In this document: positions 8,516 to 17,264 of the stretch, piece after piece
Layout: each line of letters opens with the position of its first letter
Position numbering within the stretch: position 1 is the stretch's first letter
Source of the DNA: Alkalicoccobacillus murimartini
GTDB taxonomy: Bacteria > Bacillota > Bacilli > Bacillales > Bacillaceae_D
Assembly: GCF_030813245.1 (NCBI RefSeq)
Contig: NZ_JAUSUA010000003.1
Span: 186,001-250,000, forward strand
Direction of reading: 5' to 3'
DNA: 64,000 bases
Notes under the pieces: generated by a model
What the model was told of the DNA's origin: nothing
The model's input: the letters and a program-made list of their open reading frames with translations, nothing else
The model's database searches: none
Program-made: the position numbers and the translations under genes

Positions 8516-8546
8516 GGTCTTGAGTGATTGGCTCAAGATCTTTTTT
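8516..8546 (+). terminator. Intrinsic terminator
   Basis: The stem GGTCTTGAG/CTCAAGATC (one G-U pair) has a 7-base loop and is followed by six Ts, directly after the YqcI/YcgG stop. Confidence 0.85.
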
Positions 8547-8628
8547 CTGTATAGAAAGTGTAAATAAATTGTAAGTGAATACTTATCCTAGCTTTGCTAC
8601 TGTACAATGTGAGGAGGAGGTGTATTCT

Positions 8629-9894
8629 GTGAGACGATTCAGTAAAGCAGAAAACGGTTGGATGTTATATGATTGGGCCAATTCAGCGTATTCCGTTATT
8701 ATATCTACAGCAATTTTTCCTCTGTTTTTCAAAGCGGGTGCCGATGCAGCAGGTATTTCAAGTGTGAATTCGACCGCCTATCTAGGATATACCATTGCAA
8801 TCGCTACCTTCATTCTGGCGATGCTCAGTCCGATCCTTGGAACGATTGCTGATTATGAGGGCTTAAAGAAAAAATTCTTCGCCTTCTTTTTTGTGATTGG
8901 TGTGGTTTCAACTGCGATGTTGGCTGTTGTTCCATATGATAGTTGGCTTGCATTATTGATATTATATACGATTACATCTATTGGTTTTGCGGGAGCAAAT
9001 GTCTTTTATGATGCATTTTTGGTTGATGTAACAACGGAAGAGAAAATGGATGATTTGTCAGCCCGGGGATATGGCTGGGGTTATATCGGGAGTGCAATCC
9101 CTTTTCTTGTTTGTATTGTCATCATCGTTTTGTCACAGCTCGAAATCCTGCCATTATCTATGACTGGAGCAAGTCAACTTTCATTTATTATTACGGCTAT
9201 TTGGTGGGCTGTGTTCACGATTCCGATGCTTCGGCATGTAACCCAAATTCATTTCATTAAGCGTGAGGCAAAACCAATTGTGAAAAGTTTTAAACGCTTA
9301 GGTAGAACAATCAAGGACATCCGTCATTACAAACCCCTTGTGCTGTTTTTGCTGGCATACTTTTTTTACATTGACGGTGTGGGCACTATTATTAAAATGT
9401 CTACAGCTTATGGAAGTGACCTTGGAATTTCGGCTACTAGTCTATTATTAATCTTATTTTTAACACAGGTGGTTGCAGCTCCTTTCGCTATTCTGTATGG
9501 TAGGTTAGCTATACGGTTTACCGGAAAAAAGATGTTATATGTAGGAATTGGTGTGTATATTATCGTTTGTATTTATGCTTATTTCCTAAAAACAGCCGTT
9601 GATTTTTGGATCCTGGCGATGCTTGTTGCCACTTCACAGGGGGGAATTCAAGCTCTCAGCCGATCTTACTTTGCTAAGTTGATTCCAAAGGATCGAGCAA
9701 ATGAGTTCTTTGGCTTCTACAATATATTTGGGAAATTCGCTGCCGTCATGGGGCCATTGCTTTTAGCGGTCACTGCACAAATAACAGGTAGTACAAATAT
9801 CGGAGTCTTCAGCCTTGTTCTCTTGTTTATCATTGGAGGCGTAATTCTTGCTTTTGTGCCTGAATCGAAGGAAGAGGCAGGGTTGCAAGGATAA
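8629..9894 (+). CDS. MFS permease, UMF1/Atg22-like
   Basis: I choose GTG 8629 as the start: GGAGGAGGTG ends 7 bases upstream, and the protein then begins RRFSKAENGWMLYDWANSAY, the usual N-terminus of bacterial UMF1-family permeases. The 421-residue product has about twelve membrane segments and the family's YDWANSAYS and GTIADYEG elements. Homologues are annotated as Atg22-like; the substrates are mostly unknown. It is convergent with the tartrate dehydratase gene and could in principle move a related acid, but nothing in the sequence proves this. Confidence 0.85.
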   Translation: MRRFSKAENGWMLYDWANSAYSVIISTAIFPLFFKAGADAAGISSVNSTAYLGYTIAIATFILAMLSPILGTIADYEGLKKKFFAFFFVIGVVSTAMLAVVPYDSWLALLILYTITSIGFAGANVFYDAFLVDVTTEEKMDDLSARGYGWGYIGSAIPFLVCIVIIVLSQLEILPLSMTGASQLSFIITAIWWAVFTIPMLRHVTQIHFIKREAKPIVKSFKRLGRTIKDIRHYKPLVLFLLAYFFYIDGVGTIIKMSTAYGSDLGISATSLLLILFLTQVVAAPFAILYGRLAIRFTGKKMLYVGIGVYIIVCIYAYFLKTAVDFWILAMLVATSQGGIQALSRSYFAKLIPKDRANEFFGFYNIFGKFAAVMGPLLLAVTAQITGSTNIGVFSLVLLFIIGGVILAFVPESKEEAGLQG

Positions 9895-9951
9895 AAAAAG
9901 GGACCGACCCCAGAATGAAAAATTCTACTCAAACATCTAGAGGGCGGTCCC
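9893..9951 (-). terminator. Terminator reading leftwards, beyond the phased repeat tract
   Basis: The arms GGGACCGACCC (9900-9910) and GGGCGGTCCC (9942-9951) pair with one bulged A. On the minus strand the hairpin is followed by seven Ts (9893-9899). It therefore ends transcripts that come from the tartrate dehydratase gene and cross the repeat tract. Confidence 0.75.
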
Positions 9952-9985
9952 GACTTTTCGATTATGTTACGTGATCTCGCTAGTT

Positions 9986-10217
9986 TCTTAGTAAAATAGA
10001 TTGTATTCTTGATGATTAGAGCTTCCCTCTTGATAAGGTGGTTTGGCTCTTAATGAATGTTCGCCTGTCTTGATGAACTATTATTCGGTCTTGGCATTAG
10101 AGCTCGGAGATTGGTTATTCCTCATTCATCTTGATATTCTGTCATAGGATCTTGGTAATGGCTGCTCACACTTGATGTATCCCAGCCAGTCTTGATTAAA
10201 CGGCAATCCTTCTTAAC
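9986..10217. repeat. Helically phased TCTTGAT tract, array 1
   Basis: Twelve TCTTGAT-like heptamers start at 9986, 10007, 10028, 10048, 10068, 10089, 10109, 10129, 10150, 10170, 10190 and 10211. The steps are 20 or 21 bp, mean 20.5, close to two turns of B-DNA. Six are exact TCTTGAT; the others are TCTTAGT, TCTTAAT, TCTTGGC, GATTGGT, TCTTGGT, ACTTGAT or TCTTAAC type. The 13-14 bases between heptamers show no evident conservation. The tract fills the space between the tartrate dehydratase stop and a terminator. The period is too short for CRISPR, and no coding frame fits. Confidence 0.75.
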
Positions 10218-10227
10218 AACATCCTTA

Positions 10228-11391
10228 TTAATGCAATGTTTTAAGCAATGTGTACAATTTTTCTTTGGCTTCAAATCCTACTCCTGGGATATCGGGTAGG
10301 CCAACGTGTCCGTTTTCTACTTTGTAGTTGTCAGCAAATCCACCAAATGGTTGGAAGATGCCTGGGTAGGATTCGTTTCCTCCTAATCCAAGTCCGGCAG
10401 CGATGTTGAGAGACATCTGATGACCGCCATGCGGGATGCAGTTTCTTGGCGACCAACCATATTCTTTAAGCATATCTAAGATTCTCATATACTCTGTGAG
10501 TCCATAGCTTAAGGCACAGTCAAACTGTAGAAAATCTGTTTCAGGGTTCATGCCACCGTGTCTAATTAAGTTGGTTGCATCTTGAAGGGAGAAGAGATTC
10601 TCCCCAGTAGCCATCGCATGAGGGTACACCTCAGATAATTTGGCTTGTAGTTCGTAATCAAGTGGGTCTCCAGCTTCTTCGTACCAATAAAGCTTATAAT
10701 CCTTCACTGCATCACCAAAGGCTATGGCTTCTTGTAAGTTGAAGCGTCCATTTGCATCTACTAAAAGGTTATCTCCGGAACCAACGACTTTAAGAACCGC
10801 TTCGATTCTTTTAATATCTTCTGCGATGGAGTCCCCACCAACCTTCATTTTCACTTTAGTGTAGCCAGAATCAAGATACCCCTTCATCTCATCCTGTAAT
10901 TCTGTCAGTCCTTTGTCAGGCATGTAGTAGCCCCCAGCTGCGTACACAAATACTTTATCGTCAATGTTCCCATCTCCGTACTGCTCAGCCAGTAGTCTGT
11001 ACAACGGGACACCCTCGATTTTTGCAACAGCATCCCAAACAGCCATATCAAGTGTTCCGATGGCTACGGTTCGTTCTCCATGTCCGCCTGGTTTTTCGTT
11101 TGTCATTAAGACCTTAAAAATCTTCTCTGGATCTAGATTTGTTCCTTCTGCATTAGTGATGTCTGTTGGACTGGCTTCAAGCAATCGAGGAATAAAACGC
11201 TCGCGCAATAGACCAGATGGTGCATAACGTCCGTTCGAATTAAATCCATATCCAATGACAGGTTTCCCGTCCCTTATGACATCTGTCTGAATGGCGACAA
11301 TGGAGGCCGTCATTTTGCTGAAATCAATGAATGAATTACGAATACTGCTACTAATAGGTACGGCTTTCTCTTGAATACTGACAATTTTCAT
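10228..11391 (-). CDS. tarD: D(-)-tartrate dehydratase (enolase superfamily)
   Basis: This 387-residue mandelate-racemase-subgroup protein should dehydrate D-tartrate to oxaloacetate (EC 4.2.1.81). The catalytic set is visible: K181-x-K183, metal ligands D212, E238 and E264, and H321. Each sits one residue before the positions reported for Bradyrhizobium TarD (K184, D213, E239, E265, H322). VIGYGFNSNGRY near residue 50 is a TarD-type substrate loop. I choose ATG 11391: GAGGTG lies upstream, and a longer ATG at 11421 would fall inside or ahead of the sigma-54 promoter at 11430-11448. Expression is inferred to need sigma-54 and the adjacent activator. Confidence 0.87.
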   Translation of the reverse strand: MKIVSIQEKAVPISSSIRNSFIDFSKMTASIVAIQTDVIRDGKPVIGYGFNSNGRYAPSGLLRERFIPRLLEASPTDITNAEGTNLDPEKIFKVLMTNEKPGGHGERTVAIGTLDMAVWDAVAKIEGVPLYRLLAEQYGDGNIDDKVFVYAAGGYYMPDKGLTELQDEMKGYLDSGYTKVKMKVGGDSIAEDIKRIEAVLKVVGSGDNLLVDANGRFNLQEAIAFGDAVKDYKLYWYEEAGDPLDYELQAKLSEVYPHAMATGENLFSLQDATNLIRHGGMNPETDFLQFDCALSYGLTEYMRILDMLKEYGWSPRNCIPHGGHQMSLNIAAGLGLGGNESYPGIFQPFGGFADNYKVENGHVGLPDIPGVGFEAKEKLYTLLKTLH

Positions 11392-11429
11392 GGTCATCAC
11401 CTCATCATAAATTTCGTTCATTAATAGAT

Positions 11430-11448
11430 ATGCAAAAAGTGTGCCAAC
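11430..11448 (-). promoter_or_regulatory. Sigma-54 (-24/-12) promoter
   Basis: The minus strand reads GTTGGCACACTTTTTGCAT, matching TGGCACg-N4-TTGCw with exact spacing and a single departure. It lies about 40 bp upstream of the tartrate dehydratase start. Confidence 0.88.
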
Positions 11449-11461
11449 CTGATGAGGTGTA

Positions 11462-11476
11462 ACAATAGGCTATTGT
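11462..11476. promoter_or_regulatory. Palindromic upstream activator site candidate
   Basis: ACAATAGGCTATTGT is a perfect 7-1-7 inverted repeat 14 bp upstream of the -24 element. A second, weaker one, TTTCAAATATGAAA, lies at 11489-11502 and ends just before the activator's stop codon. They are plausible sites for the enhancer-binding protein, although the first is closer to the promoter than is usual. Confidence 0.4.
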
Positions 11477-11505
11477 CAAAAAGAATCATTTCAAATATGA
11501 AACGC

Positions 11506-13398
11506 TTATTTCAAATTCGAAAGTTTTCTCCATAGAGTCGTAGGGCTAATTTGATAGTGGTCACAAAACTCTTGTTTTGAGCCCTGAAATTGTTGATATA
11601 GGCTCGTCCAAAGGGAATTCTCCATTTCTTTAAAGGAATCTGATATGGGAATCGTTACCGTATTGTCTGGTCTGCTATTGCTTTCGAGATATGAGGCGAT
11701 TCCATCAGATGTTAACTCGTGATCTGGGTATGTAATAACAAGTCGTTGGATGATGTTCTGTAGCTCGCGCGCGTTCCCATACCAGCTTTTCGATGTAAAA
11801 GGTTCAAGTGTCTCGCTCCCGTTGCGTAGGCGCAAAAATCGATTTTCTCTTTTCATTTCTGTATCTAAAAAATGCATTGCTAAAGGAAGGATGTCTTCCT
11901 TTCGCTCCCTTAATGGGGGCAGGTCAATGGTCAAGGTTGAGATACGGTAGTACAAATCCTCTTTAAATTGTTGCTCTTGAATCAACCTGTCCATAGGCTG
12001 ATTAGTGGCACAAATAATGCGGACATTGACAGGGATATAACGCATTCCTCCAACTCTGCGAACTTCTTTTTCTTGTAGAACACGGAGTAGTTTTGTCTGG
12101 AAGCTGCGTGACATTTCATTGATTTCGTCTAAGAAAAGAGTGCCTTCATGAGCAAGTTCGAATAACCCTGCTCGACCACCTTTCATGGCGCCAGTAAATG
12201 CTCCTTCTTCGTAGCCGAATAGCTCGCTTTCCAATAGGTTTTCATTTAATGATCCACAATTAATAGAGACAAATGGTTTAATTTGGCGATGACTAGCATG
12301 ATGAATGCTTTGGGCAAATAATTCTTTACCTGTACCGGTTTCCCCATAAATGAGAACCGTACCCTCAGATCGGGCAAATGCGGCAGCGTCATTCACCAGC
12401 TTCTTCATGCCTAGATTCTCACATATAATATCTTCGAAGGTGTGCTTTGCTGTTAGTCCTTTTTGATAGACCTCTTTGCGTATTTTTAACTCAAGCTTCT
12501 GAATATCGGCTAAGCGTTCAAATATTTGGATGGCGCCTGTGTAGAGTCCATCAGAAAAAATGGGCGTTGTTGTCACAAGCATTTGCTGATCTCCGACGTT
12601 GGTTAATATATTACGTTTAGGTGTTTGTGCGTTGAGCTGGTCTTGTAATTGCTGACTGGTAAATACATCGGAGTACGGTAAAGTTTCAAATGAAGGAGCG
12701 AGCTTAGGGAACAGGACTCTTGCTTGTTCGTTACACATCTTAATTTCATTTTGTGCATTAAGATTTACTACAGCCTGCGGGACCACCTGCAAAATTGATT
12801 CTACTTCTTGTCTCTTAGCTTCTTGTTCTATTTGATGATTCAGAGTTTCAACTGCCTGTTCAATGGCAAAAACTAGCGCTTCCTCACCTGACTTAACGAG
12901 AAAAGAAGGGATGCCTACATCTCTAGCTGAGTCAGTGGCTAATCGATCACCAATGATTGCATCTACAGACTGTTGTTCGGCTAACAGCTTAATTTGTTTC
13001 TTTGCATAGTTTGGATCGTGATAGGTTTCCACTTCTATGTGTGAGGAACCGAATTCACTAATAATGGATTCTGTGTCATGAAAGATTCCTGCGTAGAACA
13101 TGACTCTTATTTTTTGGAACCCTTGATTATTTACGTGAATAATTGACCGCAACAGATCAAAAGGGGTGATGGGAATCTGAATATAGGGAATGGAGCTTTT
13201 ATTTCTAAGTAATTCTCCCAAGCCCCCTCTTGAAACAATAGCTCCCGTATTAGAGTGTATGGCCTCGAGGTTTTGGCTGTAAGGGGTTTGGGTTTCTGAG
13301 AATCGGACACGGTAGGGAAGATTGTTAAATGATTCTTCTAAGTTACGGATTTGGCTTTTCGTTAAGTCAAATGGAGCAATCACTAGGATATCTTTCAT
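11506..13398 (-). CDS. Sigma-54-dependent activator with PrpR N-terminal domain
   Basis: The 630-residue protein has a PrpR_N-type ligand-sensing domain (about residues 1-190: GAIVSRGGLGELLR), a PAS-like domain (about 200-310), an AAA+ domain (about 320-560) with Walker A GETGTGKE near 350 and the sigma-54 contact loop GAFTGA near 397, and a C-terminal helix-turn-helix (about 595-630). It is the enhancer-binding ATPase needed to open sigma-54 promoters. It lies upstream of tarD on the same strand and divergent from rpoN. In PrpR the N-domain senses 2-methylcitrate; here tartrate or a product is a fair guess. Confidence 0.9.
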   Translation of the reverse strand: MKDILVIAPFDLTKSQIRNLEESFNNLPYRVRFSETQTPYSQNLEAIHSNTGAIVSRGGLGELLRNKSSIPYIQIPITPFDLLRSIIHVNNQGFQKIRVMFYAGIFHDTESIISEFGSSHIEVETYHDPNYAKKQIKLLAEQQSVDAIIGDRLATDSARDVGIPSFLVKSGEEALVFAIEQAVETLNHQIEQEAKRQEVESILQVVPQAVVNLNAQNEIKMCNEQARVLFPKLAPSFETLPYSDVFTSQQLQDQLNAQTPKRNILTNVGDQQMLVTTTPIFSDGLYTGAIQIFERLADIQKLELKIRKEVYQKGLTAKHTFEDIICENLGMKKLVNDAAAFARSEGTVLIYGETGTGKELFAQSIHHASHRQIKPFVSINCGSLNENLLESELFGYEEGAFTGAMKGGRAGLFELAHEGTLFLDEINEMSRSFQTKLLRVLQEKEVRRVGGMRYIPVNVRIICATNQPMDRLIQEQQFKEDLYYRISTLTIDLPPLRERKEDILPLAMHFLDTEMKRENRFLRLRNGSETLEPFTSKSWYGNARELQNIIQRLVITYPDHELTSDGIASYLESNSRPDNTVTIPISDSFKEMENSLWTSLYQQFQGSKQEFCDHYQISPTTLWRKLSNLK

Positions 13399-13477
13399 GA
13401 TAAACCTCCTACATCTACTTTTCGGATAGATTAAACAAAGAATATGCTATGATGAGTTTCAAAAGGGGGCTGTTCTT

Positions 13478-14788
13478 ATGGAGATGGGTTTATTTCAACA
13501 GCAGACCACCAGTTTAGTGATGACACATGAGTTAAAGCAGGCTATACAGCTACTTTCCTATTCAACGATTGACGTTAGAGATTTTATAAAAGAACAAGCA
13601 CTTGAAAATCCATTAATCGAACTAAGTGAAACCTATATATCCAATCCATTATTTCATCAAACATCAAAAATCTCCAGTGATGCTAAACATCGAGCTCTTG
13701 AAAATCATAGTGCAAATAGAAGTCTACGTGATGTATTAATTGAGCAAGCTTCTTATATGGAGAATGAAGAAAAGGATCGGAGTCATCTCATCTATCTAAT
13801 AGACTCAATAAATGAAGATGGGTATTTGACGATACCTATGGAGGAATTCTGTCGCGAGCGAGAACTTTCAATGAATCAAGGGCTCACATACTTGCAGATG
13901 CTTCAGGACATGGAGCCAGCGGGGGTGGGGGCACAGGATTCAAAAGAATGCCTGCTTCTTCAACTAAGAAGAGCAACGAATAGATGTGAGCTAACTGAGC
14001 AGATGGTGGCGAATCATATGGAGTGGTTAGCATCAAAGAATTGGAAAGCGCTAGCCACTCATTACGAAGTGGAAGCAAGTGAAATCCAGAGGGTCCATGA
14101 TCTGATTTTGAGGCTTGATCCATACCCAGGAAGGATGTATTCTCAAGAACTCCCTCACTATGTTGTTCCCGATGTCTCCATTACGGTGAATGAAGAGGGT
14201 GAGCTGATTGTCCATGTAATCGATGAATTGCTTGGAGGCATAAAAGTGAATCAGGTATACAAACAACAGTTGCTGAAAAGCGGTGGAGATCATGCAACCT
14301 ATGCCAAGCAAAAAATACAAGAAACTGAGTGGTTAATCCAGAGCCTTGCACAAAGACAACGAACGATTAAACAAGCGGCCGAGGTGATCGCGAATCACCA
14401 ATATGCTTTTCTAGTGGAAAAACGAGGGATCTTGAATCCGCTTACGTTAAGAGAGGTTGCGCTTGTCATGGGAGTACATGAGTCTACAGTAAGTCGTGCG
14501 ACCGCTTATAAATATGCGCAGACACCAAAAGGACTACTGGAACTTAAATCATTGTTTTCAGCAGGGCTTGCGACGAGTGGAAACGACTCTTCAGTCTCCA
14601 AGCAAACATTAAAGACATGGTTACAGGAATTCGTAGCATCAGAGGAGAAACTTCGCCCATTATCAGATCAAGAACTAGTTCAGTTATACAAAAACAAGGG
14701 AGTGGATTTATCAAGACGTGTCATTGCTAAATATCGCGGTGAGCTCGGAATCCATTCATCAATGAAAAGAAAAAGATATGAAAATTGA
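13478..14788 (+). CDS. rpoN: RNA polymerase sigma-54 factor
   Basis: The 436-residue protein has all three sigma-54 regions: the Gln/Leu-rich activator-interaction region (LFQQQTTSLVMTHELKQAIQLL), the core-binding region, and the DNA-binding part with LTLREVALVMGVHESTVSRAT. The C-terminal RpoN box reads SRRVIAKYRGEL instead of the usual ARRTVAKYREEL, a mild divergence. B. subtilis calls this gene sigL. It is divergent from the enhancer-binding protein across 79 bp. Local grouping of sigma factor, activator and target is notable, since rpoN usually sits apart. Confidence 0.95.
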   Translation: MEMGLFQQQTTSLVMTHELKQAIQLLSYSTIDVRDFIKEQALENPLIELSETYISNPLFHQTSKISSDAKHRALENHSANRSLRDVLIEQASYMENEEKDRSHLIYLIDSINEDGYLTIPMEEFCRERELSMNQGLTYLQMLQDMEPAGVGAQDSKECLLLQLRRATNRCELTEQMVANHMEWLASKNWKALATHYEVEASEIQRVHDLILRLDPYPGRMYSQELPHYVVPDVSITVNEEGELIVHVIDELLGGIKVNQVYKQQLLKSGGDHATYAKQKIQETEWLIQSLAQRQRTIKQAAEVIANHQYAFLVEKRGILNPLTLREVALVMGVHESTVSRATAYKYAQTPKGLLELKSLFSAGLATSGNDSSVSKQTLKTWLQEFVASEEKLRPLSDQELVQLYKNKGVDLSRRVIAKYRGELGIHSSMKRKRYEN

Positions 14789-14841
14789 AGTCTCTGTTTA
14801 CAAATAAGAATCATTCCGATATACTAACTTTTATACACAGA

Positions 14842-14856
14842 TCGTAATTGTTACGA
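14842..14856. promoter_or_regulatory. Zur box
   Basis: TCGTAATTGTTACGA is a near-perfect 7-1-7 inverted repeat matching the Bacillus Zur operator TCGTAATnATTACGA. It ends 13 bases before the zinc-binding lipoprotein start, so zinc-loaded Zur would block transcription or elongation. Confidence 0.85.
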
Positions 14857-14868
14857 AAGAGGAGTCGA

Positions 14869-16161
14869 ATGATGAAAAAGCAATTAGTAATGGCCGGAGC
14901 GGCGTTGCTCTTTTTAAACGCATGCTCGTCTGGATCAGGCGAACAAGTAGAAGAGAATGATACATTAGAAATCTATACGACCATTTTCCCTATTGAGGAT
15001 TGGACAAAAAAAATTGGTGGAGAATATGTGGATGTAACAAACATGGTGCCGGTTGGTTCAGATGCTCATACATATGAACCTACTCCAACAGAAATGGTTA
15101 AAGTAGCGAGTGCCGATGCCTTTTTCTATAACGGGGCAGGAATAGAAGCCTTTGCCGATAAAGTCGTTAGCGCTGTAGATGGAGAAGATGTAGCGACACT
15201 TGAAGCAGTAACTGGAGTCGATTTGATTCCTGATAACCATGATCATGACCACGAACATGAAGAAGATGGACACGATGATCACAGTGCAGAAGATCATGAG
15301 CATGGTGAGGATGCACCGGAAACTGTTGAAGTTGAAGGTCTATCTGATCATTATCACTCTGGAGACCACGTTCATTTAACGGCTGTTGCTCCAAGTGAGG
15401 CAGATTCTGATCATTGGCATTGGTATACATTAGCTCCTGGCGCGGATGCTGAAGATGAGGAAGCCTGGGAAGTGGTTCCTGATAATGGAACAGCAGTATA
15501 TGAAGGCGAAGCTGTAGATGGGCAACAGATCAAAGCCAAGCTTTTTGGAGATGATCACGATGTGCTTGCACAGTCATCCCCACTTGCTATCAATGTAGAT
15601 GATCATGATGATGATCATGGACATTCACATGGTGAATTTGATCCGCATGTGTGGCTAGATCCGGTCTTATCTATTGAACTCGCTGAAAATATTAAGGACC
15701 AATTAATTGAGCTAAAACCAGAGCAAGAGGCTTATTTCACAGAGAACTTTGAAAACCTTGTTGAGCAATTCGAAGAGCTAGATGGTCAGTTCCAAGAGGT
15801 TGCGGAGAGTGCAGATATCAATACATTTATTGTGTCCCATGCAGGCTATGGTTACTGGGAGAACCGCTACGGTTTTGAACAGATTGGCATTGCGGGAATC
15901 TCACCAACAAATGAGCCTTCACAGAGTCAGCTTGTTCAAACGGTAGATTATGCTGAAGAGCTGGGACTTCAATACGTGTTATTCGAACCGAATATTACAC
16001 CAGCTGTAGCGGAAGTTGTGCAAAAGGAAATCGGAGCAGAAGCCCTGACGATTTATCCGCTCGAAAGCTTAACAGATGAAGATGTAGCAAATGAAGAAGA
16101 CTACTTCTCTCTTATGCGAAAAAATATCGACACACTCAAAACGGCATTATCAGCAGAATAA
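14869..16161 (+). CDS. znuA: Zinc ABC transporter substrate-binding lipoprotein
   Basis: The start is ATG 14869, 6 bases after AAGAGGAG. The 430-residue protein has a lipobox (FLNAC), a cluster A-I metal-binding fold with metal His in SDAHTYEP, HVWLDP and VSHAGYGYW, and a long His/Asp/Glu-rich loop. Typical ZnuA/AdcA proteins are about 310 residues. This one carries two His-rich runs (about residues 125-150 and 240-255) flanking an inserted domain of about 90 residues with its own HYHSGDHVH and HWHWY motifs, probably an extra zinc-binding module. No znuB or znuC adjoins it. A Zur box upstream supports zinc scavenging. Confidence 0.9.
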   Translation: MMKKQLVMAGAALLFLNACSSGSGEQVEENDTLEIYTTIFPIEDWTKKIGGEYVDVTNMVPVGSDAHTYEPTPTEMVKVASADAFFYNGAGIEAFADKVVSAVDGEDVATLEAVTGVDLIPDNHDHDHEHEEDGHDDHSAEDHEHGEDAPETVEVEGLSDHYHSGDHVHLTAVAPSEADSDHWHWYTLAPGADAEDEEAWEVVPDNGTAVYEGEAVDGQQIKAKLFGDDHDVLAQSSPLAINVDDHDDDHGHSHGEFDPHVWLDPVLSIELAENIKDQLIELKPEQEAYFTENFENLVEQFEELDGQFQEVAESADINTFIVSHAGYGYWENRYGFEQIGIAGISPTNEPSQSQLVQTVDYAEELGLQYVLFEPNITPAVAEVVQKEIGAEALTIYPLESLTDEDVANEEDYFSLMRKNIDTLKTALSAE

Positions 16162-16166
16162 TGGAA

Positions 16167-16197
16167 AAAAGCCCTCCGGCAATTTGGAGGGCTTTTT
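16167..16197 (+). terminator. Intrinsic terminator
   Basis: The stem AAAGCCCTCC/GGAGGGCTTT, with a short loop and T run, directly follows the zinc-binding lipoprotein gene. Confidence 0.9.
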
Positions 16198-16323
16198 ATG
16201 TTCATCCCTTTTTTAAAAATTTATTTCACCCATTTATTCAATCTATGATTATTTTCTAGTAACCTGTCAAAACTGTGAATGAGGAAATGAGAGTTTAGCA
16301 GGGGATGGAAGGGAGTTAGAATA

Positions 16324-17184
16324 ATGGGTAAGAAAATCTATGTTTTGTTTTCACTTGTATTCATGTTGCTTTTCGTACTTGGCTTAAGCAAGGATACATT
16401 AGCAGCAGAAATGGGAGAGGTGGATACGCAGGTTTCACTAAACGTGAGAGCAGCACCGAATGAGCAGGCGACGATTATAGGCAGCCTTCCTCCAGGTGAA
16501 CGAATTGAATTTATACATGTGGGGAATGGCTGGGGGCAGATGACGTATGAGGGACAGTTAGGTTTTGTGAGCACGTCTTATTTGATTAAGGCGCCAAGAA
16601 CGCCAGATAAACAGGAAGACGAACCACACCAGCCTGAACCCGAGTCGGAACAAATGGATTTTTCGCGTATTGTTATTGATGCAGGCCATGGGGGAAAGGA
16701 CCCTGGCGCAGTCGGCAATGATTTATATGAGAAAACGGTGGCATTGGCCATTTCGCATAAAGTGAAAAATAGATTAGAGGACGAAGGTTACGAAGTAGTT
16801 ATGACTAGAGAGGTAGATACCTTTGTCTCGTTAGAAAATCGGGCATTGAAGTCGAATGAATGGCCAGCAGATTTGTTTGTCAGCATTCATGCAAATGGAT
16901 ATGCAGATGCCGCGGCTAATGGAATTGAAACGTTTTATTATCATGGAAGCGCACAAGGGAAACAGGTGGCCAGATCGATTCAGCATCAGCTTGTTGAGAT
17001 GACCGGGAACAGAAGTCGAGGTGTTTTCGCTGCAGATTTCTATGTATTAAAGCATACGAATATGCCATCCGTACTAGTCGAAACAGGATTTGTCTCAAAT
17101 GAAAAGGATGCGACCTTATTAAAAACAGAAGAGTACCAGGAGAAAGCGGCAATAGCCATTGTAAGTGGGATTACACAGTCTTAA
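16324..17184 (+). CDS. N-acetylmuramoyl-L-alanine amidase with SH3b domain
   Basis: The 286-residue exported enzyme has a signal peptide (about residues 1-27), a bacterial SH3 domain that probably binds the wall (about 33-95, VSLNVRAAPN), a charged linker, and an Amidase_3 domain (about 112-284). The zinc ligands are in DAGHGG, the Glu of LYEKTVAL and SIHAN, with the catalytic Glu in VETGFVSN. It should cleave the bond between MurNAc and L-Ala in peptidoglycan. A GGAAGGGAG ribosome-binding site precedes the start. It is a monocistronic-looking gene between the zinc protein and a secreted TIMP-like protein. Confidence 0.92.
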   Translation: MGKKIYVLFSLVFMLLFVLGLSKDTLAAEMGEVDTQVSLNVRAAPNEQATIIGSLPPGERIEFIHVGNGWGQMTYEGQLGFVSTSYLIKAPRTPDKQEDEPHQPEPESEQMDFSRIVIDAGHGGKDPGAVGNDLYEKTVALAISHKVKNRLEDEGYEVVMTREVDTFVSLENRALKSNEWPADLFVSIHANGYADAAANGIETFYYHGSAQGKQVARSIQHQLVEMTGNRSRGVFAADFYVLKHTNMPSVLVETGFVSNEKDATLLKTEEYQEKAAIAIVSGITQS

Positions 17185-17264
17185 AAAGTTGAATAATTTG
17201 TTCATCTACTAGCTCCTATCTATCATATACTTAGTATATTCAATAGATGAGAGGGTGGATACGT

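Noticed and set aside
9986-10217. CRISPR array
   Set aside because: The period is 20.5 bp with a 7-bp conserved motif; true repeats are 23-47 bp with similar-sized spacers. No cas genes are nearby.
11392-11421. Longer N-terminus for the tartrate dehydratase
   Set aside because: The start at 11421 would lie within about 10 bp of the -12 element of the sigma-54 promoter, upstream of or at the likely transcription start.
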